Part shown: positions 52,536 through 59,962 of the stretch, piece after piece
How positions within the stretch are numbered: position 1 is the stretch's first letter
Layout of the letters: each line of letters starts with the position of its first letter
DNA from: Gammaproteobacteria bacterium
Lineage (GTDB): Bacteria > Pseudomonadota > Gammaproteobacteria > Burkholderiales > Rhodocyclaceae
Reading direction: 5' to 3'
Assembly: GCA_018828385.1 (NCBI GenBank)
Contig: JAHJVE010000016.1
Span: forward strand, 1 to 64,000
Length of the DNA stretch: 64,000 nucleotides
Position numbers and translations under genes: made by a program
Notes under the pieces: generated by a model
Seen by the model: only the letters and a program-made list of their open reading frames with translations
The model's database searches: none
What the model was told of the DNA's origin: nothing

Positions 52536-53686
52536 TGATAGATTCCGCCTTCTTTGACTCCCTTAACCCTGCTCAGCACCGGAAGTGCTACAACTTTATT
52601 CGTAGCCGGGCGTCTGCCAATGATGCCATCCTGACGAGTGGCGACGAACGTCTCAAGGCCCTCCCTCATCACCAGCGGATTGCTCTCCACGACATGCTCA
52701 AGCATGAAGCGGCCTTTCTGGAGGAATTCGCCCCCACTGTGGTCGATCTCGTCAAAACCCCTGGCAGCACGCGGCATGAAATCGCAACTACGTTGCAAAC
52801 TCACTACCCTCTTCTGTCGAAATCTTTCTATCTTGACCGTGCAGACGTTCTCTGGGACCTGGCCCTGCGCTTGATGGTGCATTACGGCCGCATCCGTACG
52901 TTTCAGACTACTGATGCGCTTGAACAGATGCTTATGGAGACGGATTTTGGTGGTGATGTTCCTGCAGCCTGGTTCAGACTTCCGTTTGAGGAAATCTTTA
53001 TCGAATTTGGCGAGCATCGCGGGTTCCCGATAACTATTAATGACTCGGAGTCTGGGGAACACATTATCGAGGGTGCATACGTCATGAGCGGCTTGTCTCT
53101 TGGCAAGCCCGGCAGGCCTCTTGTTCGTGGATTCGACTTGATCATCTTCGGAAGTCCAGTGGGGAAACGGACAGCCCTAGACGACTGTTTTATCCACATG
53201 GGCCTGCCTATCAACGACGAGGAGAAGCCAATTTCCGACGTCGTTCAGGACGTGGTGGACTTCTACGCGTCACAAGGAGACTTTCCGAACAAGCACGCTT
53301 TCCGTCCAGTTGTGGAGCATGTCGCGAAGGTGCTGGTGTATCTGGGCACGAAAGACGCGCGGCAGCATCAGGTCGCTGAGGGTTCAGAAGCCCGGCGCCG
53401 CATTAATGCTTTGAAGTCGCCGGCGAAGCGGGAGAAAGCTCAACGGCAAGCGGCAAGGCTATATGACCGAATCGTGGTCGGCCCGGCCGAGCTACCGGAA
53501 GACCTGGCAGGCGGGGACGGCTGTGGCAGTGGTGGCGTCCGCCCCCATGTCCGCCGCGGCCATTTCCGTGCGCAGGCCTATGGCCCACAGCACTCACTTC
53601 GTCGCCCGGTGTGGATTCAACCCACCTTGGTCGGCAAGGACCGAATTTCTGGTGAGGTCGCGCACCCTGCCTACGTGATCCAGTAG
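52535..53686 (+). CDS. AcrVA2-like protein
   Basis: 383 residues. The last 60 residues match the signature of AcrVA2-type proteins: RPHVRRGHFRAQAYGP, then WIQPTLVGKD (compare the RPHIRRGHWH...W.P ending of the Moraxella protein). The first 320 residues are helical and divergent. AcrVA2 lowers Cas12a synthesis; many plasmid and phage relatives have unknown targets. ATG 52535 is coupled to the gene before it. A longer upstream frame is not supported. Confidence 0.7.
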   Translation: MIDSAFFDSLNPAQHRKCYNFIRSRASANDAILTSGDERLKALPHHQRIALHDMLKHEAAFLEEFAPTVVDLVKTPGSTRHEIATTLQTHYPLLSKSFYLDRADVLWDLALRLMVHYGRIRTFQTTDALEQMLMETDFGGDVPAAWFRLPFEEIFIEFGEHRGFPITINDSESGEHIIEGAYVMSGLSLGKPGRPLVRGFDLIIFGSPVGKRTALDDCFIHMGLPINDEEKPISDVVQDVVDFYASQGDFPNKHAFRPVVEHVAKVLVYLGTKDARQHQVAEGSEARRRINALKSPAKREKAQRQAARLYDRIVVGPAELPEDLAGGDGCGSGGVRPHVRRGHFRAQAYGPQHSLRRPVWIQPTLVGKDRISGEVAHPAYVIQ

Positions 53687-53693
53687 GGTCGCC

Positions 53694-53876
53694 ATGTTCG
53701 CCCGCGTGCTTCCCTTCATCTTCCTCAACTTCTTAGGCCTCCCAGCGCAGGCCTTCGAGGGCTACCTGCCCTACAACGCAGAAGAGGCGGGGCCTGGCAT
53801 CCTGATCGTAATCGGGCTACTGGTCTGCATTCTCCTGGCCCGCCGGCTGAGGCTCGATACCGACGAGAGAAACTGA
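53694..53876 (+). CDS. Small membrane protein
   Basis: 60 residues: hydrophobic N-terminus ending in a possible signal cleavage (LPAQAFEG) and one C-terminal membrane helix (GPGILIVIGLLVCILLARRL). Four bases separate it from the next gene. Confidence 0.6.
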   Translation: MFARVLPFIFLNFLGLPAQAFEGYLPYNAEEAGPGILIVIGLLVCILLARRLRLDTDERN

Positions 53877-53879
53877 TCA

Positions 53880-54158
53880 ATGCAACTGACCGGAAAATTC
53901 TATCAAGCCTCCATTGCCGCACTTGGCTTTGCCTGCTGCTGGCTCCTCTACTTCATGCTCCTTGCTGGCAACCTGCCGATGCTCCTGAAATTCTTTTACG
54001 CGGTTGATCTGGAAGGCGGGTGGCTGGTCGTGTTGCAGCATGAAAACGGCTGGAAACTGCTGGGACTGTCTGTTGCGGTTGTGATCGCCGGCAACGTCGC
54101 CTGGCTCGTGTCGAAGATTTTCGAGCGCAAATTTGTGGAAGTCTGGACGAAGAAATGA
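53880..54158 (+). CDS. Small membrane protein, two helices
   Basis: 92 residues with membrane segments FACCWLLYFMLLAGNLPMLL and LLGLSVAVVIAGNVAWLV and a basic end. It overlaps the following gene by 4 bp. No family. Confidence 0.6.
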   Translation: MQLTGKFYQASIAALGFACCWLLYFMLLAGNLPMLLKFFYAVDLEGGWLVVLQHENGWKLLGLSVAVVIAGNVAWLVSKIFERKFVEVWTKK

Positions 54159-54937
54159 ACCTGTTGCGCCTTCTCCCCGCGCTTTTCCTGGCCCTGGCCC
54201 CTCTGCTCGCGCAGGCCGGCGAATATCCGTTCTCGGTGGAGCGAATCCAACTCGACGGTGGCGCTGGCATTCTCGCTGTAAATGACGGACCGCTTACGGT
54301 CTCTGCCTCGGTCGATCTCACTCGCCAGATCAACGTCGGATCAGACCATAGGTGGCCGATCAACTTTGAACTGAAGCCCTACTCGAGCAAGACGTTGGGG
54401 GTCATCTACCCTGCCAGCAAGGATGAGCCGTGGGATTTCGAGCTACTGGTCAGCAAGACGATCCACCCAGGCAAGGTTGATGCCGTCCGAAAGCCAGAGG
54501 CGAAGGGGTCAGTGCTTTCCGAGGCCCGCGAGGATGCCCGTAGCGAACTGCAGAAGCTGCTCGAGCCAATTTCCGGATTGCCGCGCTGGTTTGATACGGC
54601 CAAGATCGGTTCGTCATTCATCAAGGACGGATTGCCGTTTCTGCTGGTGGCCTATCTAGTGCTACTTACCGTCCTCTTTGACCTGCGGGCTTTTACTGCC
54701 CTGCTTCGGCGCGATTGGCTTCCCGCCATCGGCCAGGGTTGCCTCGCTGGTGCTACCGGCTTCCTACTGTGGATTCAGCACGCGGCGGTACCGACCATGT
54801 ATTTGCCTCGCTTCATGAAGTATGTGATGCGCGAACCGACTTCCATCATTCCCTGCATTCTTGCTTTGATCATCGCCTGGCTGACCGCGCAGTGGCTTGT
54901 TCCCCAGCGCGACAGCTCCCAATATGCACGCCTCTGA
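54155..54937 (+). CDS. Exported membrane protein, unknown
   Basis: 260 residues: signal peptide (LLPALFLALAPLLAQAG), about 130 periplasmic residues, then three membrane helices (LPFLLVAYLVLLTVLFDL, IGQGCLAGATGFLLWI, IIPCILALIIAWLTA). Coupled to the previous gene. With 53694 and 53880 it probably forms an envelope complex. Confidence 0.65.
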   Translation: MNLLRLLPALFLALAPLLAQAGEYPFSVERIQLDGGAGILAVNDGPLTVSASVDLTRQINVGSDHRWPINFELKPYSSKTLGVIYPASKDEPWDFELLVSKTIHPGKVDAVRKPEAKGSVLSEAREDARSELQKLLEPISGLPRWFDTAKIGSSFIKDGLPFLLVAYLVLLTVLFDLRAFTALLRRDWLPAIGQGCLAGATGFLLWIQHAAVPTMYLPRFMKYVMREPTSIIPCILALIIAWLTAQWLVPQRDSSQYARL

Positions 54938-54955
54938 CATAAGGACAATTTCATC

Positions 54956-55774
54956 ATGGCCCGCAACGGTATCCTCGACGACATGCTTGACCTTGCTGCA
55001 ACTCTGCCCTGGAAGGCAAGCCTGGGCATAGCTGTCGTTGCCTATTTCGGTTTCCACTATCTCGCCAACATGCCGGTAATCGAACCCGGTTCGGTGAATG
55101 ATCTTGCCAACCACACTGGGCGCCAGCTCGTGAAAGTGATCGGCATGTTCATGCAATTCATCGTACCCGGGATTTTCGTGCTTGGCGCTTTCTTCGGGTT
55201 CCTGCGCCAGCGCCGACAGATGAAACTGCACGCCGAGGTTGCCGGAGGAGGCGATCGTTCTGCGCTGGAGTCGATCTCATGGAGCGACTTCGAGATCCTG
55301 ACATCCGAGGTGTTCCGCCGGAAAGGGTTCAACGTGGAGCGACGTGGCGGCAATGGAGCCGATGGCGGCGTTGACCTTCAGATGTGGCAAGGGAAGGACA
55401 AATACCTTGTCCAGTGCAAGCAGTGGAAATCAACCAAGGTGGGTGTTAACGTCGTGCGGGAATTGTTCGGGGTGATGTCGGCTGAAGGCGCCGCCGGCGG
55501 TTTTGTGGTCGCATCTGGCGAATTCACAAAGGACGCCCAAAAATTTGCTGAAGGTCGCTCGATCGAACTGGTGTCGACCGATCTCATGCTGCGCCTTGTG
55601 CAGCAGACCCTCTCCGACAATGAGGATGCTTACGAATCGCGCGGTACGCCCTCCTGCCCCTCCTGCGGGTCTGAGATGGTGTTGCGCTCTGCCACGCGTG
55701 GAGCAATGGCCGGCTCACAGTTCTGGGGTTGCTCTCGCTACCCCTCATGCACTGGAACTCGACAGGCGGGGTGA
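54956..55774 (+). CDS. Mrr-type restriction endonuclease-like protein, membrane-anchored, with topoisomerase zinc finger
   Basis: 272 residues. Two N-terminal membrane helices are followed by an Mrr-cat domain: WSDFEILTSEVFRRKGFNVE, GADGGVDLQM and YLVQCKQWK (Asp...Gln-X-Lys active site). The C-terminus is a topoisomerase-type zinc finger (CPSCGSEMVLR...FWGCSRYPSC). Mrr-like enzymes cut modified DNA; membrane anchoring could direct this one to incoming DNA. Confidence 0.85.
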   Translation: MARNGILDDMLDLAATLPWKASLGIAVVAYFGFHYLANMPVIEPGSVNDLANHTGRQLVKVIGMFMQFIVPGIFVLGAFFGFLRQRRQMKLHAEVAGGGDRSALESISWSDFEILTSEVFRRKGFNVERRGGNGADGGVDLQMWQGKDKYLVQCKQWKSTKVGVNVVRELFGVMSAEGAAGGFVVASGEFTKDAQKFAEGRSIELVSTDLMLRLVQQTLSDNEDAYESRGTPSCPSCGSEMVLRSATRGAMAGSQFWGCSRYPSCTGTRQAG

Positions 55775-55787
55775 CGGCAGGTAAACC

Positions 55788-56144
55788 ATGCTGAAAACTT
55801 ATTTTCGCAAACTCACCGGAAACGGGGTGCCGGGGGCTGCCAACGGTGCCAACCAATCAGCAAGGGTGCCCCTTGAATTCTCTCTTTGCTACAAGCTACG
55901 GCGCGATGCCCTAGAGATAACGGCCAAAATGCCAGGCGAAGGGAAAGTGATCACTGCCGACACCCAGGCCAAGCGCCTGATCTGGGTTCAGGCACGCCTG
56001 CTTGAAGCCATGTGCAGCGACCCCGAGCTCACGGATCGCCAGCGAGTTGTTCTGATGGCCTTCCATAGCAAGGCCTTGCGTGACCTGATTGCTGAGCGCC
56101 GTGGCGCCCGCCGGCGGGGTAGTTTGCCTGCAGCGGCCATTTAA
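55788..56144 (+). CDS. Small unknown protein
   Basis: 118 residues, basic ends, helical middle (QAKRLIWVQARLLEAMCSDP). Follows the nuclease by 13 bp. The 150 bp after it hold no gene. Confidence 0.5.
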   Translation: MLKTYFRKLTGNGVPGAANGANQSARVPLEFSLCYKLRRDALEITAKMPGEGKVITADTQAKRLIWVQARLLEAMCSDPELTDRQRVVLMAFHSKALRDLIAERRGARRRGSLPAAAI

Positions 56145-56294
56145 CCCCCTATTAGGTGGGTTCGTTGTCCATTTCTACGTCCAAACCCCCTTTTTCGGCG
56201 TCTTTTCACGATTGCCGGGCCCATTGCCGCCCCTGAAAATGGCGGATACGCCCTTGATTTGGGCGTGTCGACTATCGGCCTATGAGGAGTTTCA

Positions 56295-57965
56295 GTGGAC
56301 AGCCAAACGCAAGCGATCCAATTCGGGGTCGAATCCTTCTATTCGTCTAATCGAGGCGAGGCCTACAAGTCTCGTATGCTGCTCTGGGGTTTTTCCCTGA
56401 TTGGCTTCACGGTCTCCGCGCTAAGGGCGCCTCATGGCGGTGTCAGCATCGCAGTCATGGCGACCTTCTTCCTGGTCATCGTCGGCCTGGTCGATTACTT
56501 CCTACTGCGCCAGTTCCGCCCTGGCCAGTTGGTGGTCAAACTGACCGAAGAAGGGGTCGAATCGCCGATGATTTCCGGCTCGACCAAGAAGTTACCCTGG
56601 ATCTCTATCAAGGGCATTTCAATTCAGGCGATACACGACCAGTCTTACCTGGTCTTTGAGCTGTCTCCTGATCTCGGACTGCCCAACAAGAAGCACTTCC
56701 TCACCGGCACCAATCCTTCTCGGCCGACTATCTCCCTTGCCGGCCTCGATGCAGCGGCGCAGGACCAGCTGGCCACGTCGATAAGCCAGTTCCTCCGCGA
56801 CCATGACGAGCTCGCCGGGATCGATATCAGAAACCCCGTCCGGGAAGCGCGCGAATTCATGGAGAGCGTCCGGGTGCTTGCACCGATGCCGTGGGTGACC
56901 TCCTTCTTGGTTGTTACCAATGTGATCGTCTGGATCGCAATGGTAGCCGCCGGCGCCAAAATCCTTGGCTCACCGATTCCCATGCTCTACGAATGGGGTG
57001 CAAACGCTACTTCTGCTGTCCAGGAGGGACAGGCTTGGCGCTTGTTGTCGTCGGTGTTCCTCCACGGAAACGTTTTCCACCTGGTCATCAATATGGCCGC
57101 CCTGATCAGTGCGGGCCTGATTGTCGAACGAATCTATGGCCACCGGCTCTTCGGCCTTATCTACTTCGGATCTGGGATTGTCGGGAGCGCACTCAGTCTC
57201 CACTTCGCCTCGCAAACCACCGTGGCAGTCGGGGCGTCCGGCGCGATCTTTGGTGTTACCGGCGCCTTGTTCGTGGCCATTTTCCAGCACCGGAAGAGTC
57301 TGCCGAAGTCATTCAGCAAGCAGATTATCGCCAGCCTGAGCTTCTTCATCACCTACTCGCTGGTTCAGAGCTTCACAAAGGACGGGATCGACACGGCCGC
57401 GCACATCGGCGGCCTGGTTGCCGGCTCGATGCTGGCATTCATCCTTCCTGAGCGGCTGAATATGGAGGCCTTCAGCAAACTCCGCTTCCAGCGTGGCGTT
57501 ATCGGCGTCCTGCTGACCACGCTTACCGCGTTCGGCCTCGTCCAGTTGGCACCGGCCGCCAAGGTCGACGTGGGTCGCACGATCCATGGCTCCGCGACTG
57601 TTGCGGCCGGGATGAATCAGTTCGCTGCTGTGATGGCTGCCCTCGAGCAGGAAGAGAAAGACGTCGCCGCAGGCAAGATTTCCATCCGAGAGAGCGATGA
57701 TCGGAGTCGGAGCGTATTCGCCCCCAGAATGGCAGAAGTGTTGAAGACGCTTCGCGCCGGCTACTTGGCACCCAGCGACCCGCGGCTACCAGTTCTCAAC
57801 GCCACGATCCGCATGGCGGAGTTGATGGAAGAGTCTCTTGCCATGCAGTCCGTCTTCAAGCCGGGAAGCGACGTACCCGAGCCTTCAGACCCAGCCAGGG
57901 CAGTCGAATTGAAGAAGGAAATGCTTGTCGTCATGGCAAGCTTGAGTAAGGCCAAAAGGCCATAA
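56295..57965 (+). CDS. Rhomboid-family intramembrane serine protease with extended ends
   Basis: 556 residues, about twice a simple rhomboid. Two N-terminal helices and a soluble domain (to about 200) precede the rhomboid core: HGNVFHLVINMAALISAG, the catalytic Ser in VGASGAIFGVTGALF (about 315) and His in TAAHIGGLVAGSML (about 370). A soluble C-terminal domain of about 130 residues follows. GTG start at 56295 after TGAGGAG. Substrate unknown; neighbouring membrane proteins are candidates. Confidence 0.9.
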   Translation: MDSQTQAIQFGVESFYSSNRGEAYKSRMLLWGFSLIGFTVSALRAPHGGVSIAVMATFFLVIVGLVDYFLLRQFRPGQLVVKLTEEGVESPMISGSTKKLPWISIKGISIQAIHDQSYLVFELSPDLGLPNKKHFLTGTNPSRPTISLAGLDAAAQDQLATSISQFLRDHDELAGIDIRNPVREAREFMESVRVLAPMPWVTSFLVVTNVIVWIAMVAAGAKILGSPIPMLYEWGANATSAVQEGQAWRLLSSVFLHGNVFHLVINMAALISAGLIVERIYGHRLFGLIYFGSGIVGSALSLHFASQTTVAVGASGAIFGVTGALFVAIFQHRKSLPKSFSKQIIASLSFFITYSLVQSFTKDGIDTAAHIGGLVAGSMLAFILPERLNMEAFSKLRFQRGVIGVLLTTLTAFGLVQLAPAAKVDVGRTIHGSATVAAGMNQFAAVMAALEQEEKDVAAGKISIRESDDRSRSVFAPRMAEVLKTLRAGYLAPSDPRLPVLNATIRMAELMEESLAMQSVFKPGSDVPEPSDPARAVELKKEMLVVMASLSKAKRP

Positions 57966-57982
57966 ACAGGAAATTTTGGACG

Positions 57983-58012
57983 AAAAAAAAGGCCTCGATT
58001 GAGGCCTTTTTC
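57983..58012. terminator. Bidirectional intrinsic terminator
   Basis: AAAAGGCCTC pairs with GAGGCCTTTT around GATT, with A and T runs outside. It separates the plus-strand rhomboid gene from the minus-strand block. Confidence 0.93.
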
Positions 58013-58024
58013 AGGTAGGTAACC

Positions 58025-58210
58025 TTAGCGCTTCCGCTTCCTTGCTGGCGTGACGGAAATCTCAACGCTCGACTTCATGAACGCCCGAGTTCCCGAGGGA
58101 TTTAACTCAGACCTGACAGCTCGTAAGGCGCCAACGATCGGTGCGAAATAAATCCGCGGACCTTCACTGGCAGCACTTAGAAACTCGTTCACGAAACCAG
58201 CCATTTTCAT
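58025..58210 (-). CDS. Small basic protein, unknown
   Basis: 61 residues ending in ARKRKR. AAGGAG lies 8 bp before the ATG at 58210. Overlaps the upstream gene by 4 bp. No family. Confidence 0.55.
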   Translation of the reverse strand: MKMAGFVNEFLSAASEGPRIYFAPIVGALRAVRSELNPSGTRAFMKSSVEISVTPARKRKR

Positions 58211-58504
58211 TTCCACATCTCCTTCACGGACTTGATGGCAGTGACGACCAAGTAGGTCAGAAACAGCCCTGCGTCGGCGAGCAGGATAGCATGTTCAAGG
58301 AACGCCAGCACTTCGAGGGTGAAGCCATCGAGGTGGGCTGCTTCAAGAGCATGCACCAACATAGAAAGACCAACAGCCGGGGCACCGACAATTACAAACA
58401 AGAGGCTGCCCACGAAAGTGTGAGCTGCAAAATGAACCACAGGGGTCCAGATGCTCTTCTTGTGTTGCTGGCTGTTGCTTTGGTTTTGCTTTTTGGTTTT
58501 GCAT
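58207..58504 (-). CDS. Small membrane protein with a start-proximal frameshift
   Basis: About 98 codons with three hydrophobic segments (FVGSLLFVIVGAPAVGLSML, LAFLEHAILLADAGLFLTYL). The well-placed ATG at 58504, behind AAAGGAG, is one base out of frame with this body. Removing one A from the five-A run at 58490-58494 would give MQNQKQNQSN and join them. The only in-frame ATG (58551) lies before a T-rich hairpin and is a poor start. Either a real frameshift, slippage or a sequence error. Confidence 0.5.
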
Positions 58505-58604
58505 ATGCGTTCTCCTTTGGGGTTAAAAAAACCCGCGGGAGAAGTGCACATGCACCCCCGGTGGGGATGTCGGCATTCCCCACACGGGCGGTTAGTTGAA
58601 ACAG

Positions 58605-58790
58605 CTAGGCTCGGTTATCGAGCTTCGCCAAGTCATCACGGCGCCGCTTTAGGCAGCGCTTGGCGATGGTGTAGCTGCGTTTCCGCTGCGAGTCGGCCCG
58701 ATCTTCAAACACCCGAAGTTGACCTTCAAAGTGTTCGATCTCTCGAACGAGGCGCTGTCGCTTCTGCTGACGGTTGTAATCCGTCTGCAT
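58605..58790 (-). CDS. Small basic coiled-coil protein
   Basis: 61 residues, highly charged helix (RLVREIEHFEGQLRVFEDRA). ATG 58790 follows AAGAGG. Its upstream neighbour ends 2 bp before it. Confidence 0.55.
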   Translation of the reverse strand: MQTDYNRQQKRQRLVREIEHFEGQLRVFEDRADSQRKRSYTIAKRCLKRRRDDLAKLDNRA

Positions 58791-58792
58791 GA

Positions 58793-58987
58793 CTACAGAT
58801 CCTCTTTCTGGGTCCATTTACCGTTGCTGAGTGCGTCGGCGGCAGCGTCGGCAGAAGGCCAGTATTCAACTGACTCTCTACTGATGGGCATACCAAGTTC
58901 TGACGTACCCAGATAGAACCCTGCAGCGGACTGCAAGACCTGTAACGGCAACTGGAAACCGCACGAGGCGGCGAGTTTTCCGATCAT
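58793..58987 (-). CDS. Small conserved-type plasmid protein
   Basis: 64 residues from ATG 58987, behind AAAGGAG. AAGFYLGTSELGMPISRESV followed by EYWPSADAAADAL is a pattern met on plasmids and ICEs, function unknown. Its leader, about 185 nt, contains several hairpins and a possible degenerate copy of the structured RNA described at 59837. Confidence 0.65.
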   Translation of the reverse strand: MIGKLAASCGFQLPLQVLQSAAGFYLGTSELGMPISRESVEYWPSADAAADALSNGKWTQKEDL

Positions 58988-59086
58988 GAGTAGGCTCCTT
59001 TCATGGATCGGGCCAAAGAACAACCCGGCAGGGTTATCCCCTGACAGGGTTGGAGAGACCATGCACCTTACGGCACATGATGAAAA

Positions 59087-59131
59087 TCAGCCTCTATCGT
59101 TTGGCTGCGGACGTTTGCTCCTCACGGAACG
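59087..59131 (-). ncRNA. Possible degenerate fourth copy of the leader RNA
   Basis: On the minus strand a TCC-GTGA-GGA hairpin is followed by AACG and then a CAGCC/GGCTG stem, the same order and distance to the start codon (99 nt) as the three clear copies. The large loop does not carry TGCGTTAT, so the pseudoknot cannot form in the same way. Weak call. Confidence 0.3.
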
Positions 59132-59172
59132 AAATCGGTGGTGCTTGTTCAAGGGCTCGAAGCCAAACACTT

Positions 59173-59201
59173 GAAAAAGCCCCCTACTCAATGAGTAAGG
59201 G
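59173..59201 (-). terminator. Intrinsic terminator (minus strand)
   Basis: On the minus strand CCCTTACTC pairs with GAGTAGGGG around ATT with one mismatch, followed by GCTTTTT. It ends the 59214 gene. Confidence 0.85.
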
Positions 59202-59213
59202 ACAAGGAGGGCG

Positions 59214-59408
59214 CTACACGCACCCCAGCGATGACTGCCTCGCTTTCTCGACCGCCAGGTAGGCCTCAAGGGAAGCGGAAAACAGGTCGCTGAGACGCAT
59301 GTGCGTGATCTCCTGACCGAACACGTGCACCAGTTTCAGTGCGCCGGCATCGTGCTGATGCTCGTCGCACAGCTTCCGGTACGTGGACACACATTTCTCG
59401 TAGCTCAT
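59214..59408 (-). CDS. Small unknown protein
   Basis: 64 residues from ATG 59408, behind AAGGGGAAG. MSYEKCVSTYRKLCDEHQHD is followed by an acidic helical end. It starts 1 bp after the stop of the upstream gene. Confidence 0.6.
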   Translation of the reverse strand: MSYEKCVSTYRKLCDEHQHDAGALKLVHVFGQEITHMRLSDLFSASLEAYLAVEKARQSSLGCV

Positions 59409-59409
59409 C

Positions 59410-59748
59410 TCACTTCCCCTTGATGATGGACATCGAACGAACGCGGCCCGGAGTGAAGCGCCCGGACCACTCAAGCCCCTGATCACGGACCGACTGACGA
59501 ACGCGCTGCTTGAACGATTCCTCGCTCACCTCCTTGTGGAGGTTGCAGTGCTCTTGCTCAACGGCCAAAAGGAACTCGATGTCATCGACTGCATCGAGAA
59601 GCGCGACCTGAAGCTTCTTCCTGCCGGAGATCTGCTTACCGATCACGGCTGCCGCGATCGCAGCAATGGCTGCCGCGACGATGCCGCCGAGTGCGGAAAT
59701 AATCGATGCCTGCACAGAAGGGTCGGTGATTGCGACTTCAAAAGCCAT
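59410..59748 (-). CDS. Small membrane-anchored protein
   Basis: 112 residues. One long alanine-rich membrane helix (GGIVAAAIAAIAAAVIGKQI) near the N-terminus, then a soluble helical domain. AAAGGAG precedes ATG 59748. Its 5' leader of more than 130 nt contains the structured RNA at 59837-59884 and two further hairpins. Confidence 0.65.
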   Translation of the reverse strand: MAFEVAITDPSVQASIISALGGIVAAAIAAIAAAVIGKQISGRKKLQVALLDAVDDIEFLLAVEQEHCNLHKEVSEESFKQRVRQSVRDQGLEWSGRFTPGRVRSMSIIKGK

Positions 59749-59836
59749 GGTGATACTCCTTTGAATTGCCCACGGAGATCACCGCCGGAGGCGGCCCCCG
59801 GGACGATTGAAGAACCAGTCGGATGACTGGAGTGAA

Positions 59837-59884
59837 GCGAGTCATAACGCAGACTCGTAGGCGTTTTCCCACACGGGAGAAACC
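59837..59884 (-). ncRNA. Repeated structured leader RNA, copy A
   Basis: Read 5' to 3' on the minus strand: hairpin TCCC-GTGT-GGGA, then AACGCC, then stem CGAGTC / GACTCG closing the loop TGCGTTAT. AACGC can pair with GCGTT in the loop (pseudoknot). Stem bases differ from copies B and C but remain paired; loop bases are identical. It ends 88 nt before the start at 59748. Confidence 0.75.
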
Positions 59885-59921
59885 GAATCTTTCTTGAGCA
59901 GCCTGTCTTTTCAGGACGCTC

Positions 59922-59948
59922 AAGAAAGACTTCCCCGGAGGGAAGTCA
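59922..59948 (-). terminator. Intrinsic terminator of the GHKL ATPase gene
   Basis: On the minus strand GACTTCCC pairs with GGGAAGTC, followed by TTTCTT. Directly after it comes a second long inverted repeat (TCTTTCTTGAGC / GCTCAAGAAAGA, 59888-59929) that belongs to the next leader. Confidence 0.75.
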
Positions 59949-59962
59949 GAAGTGGTCCGGGC

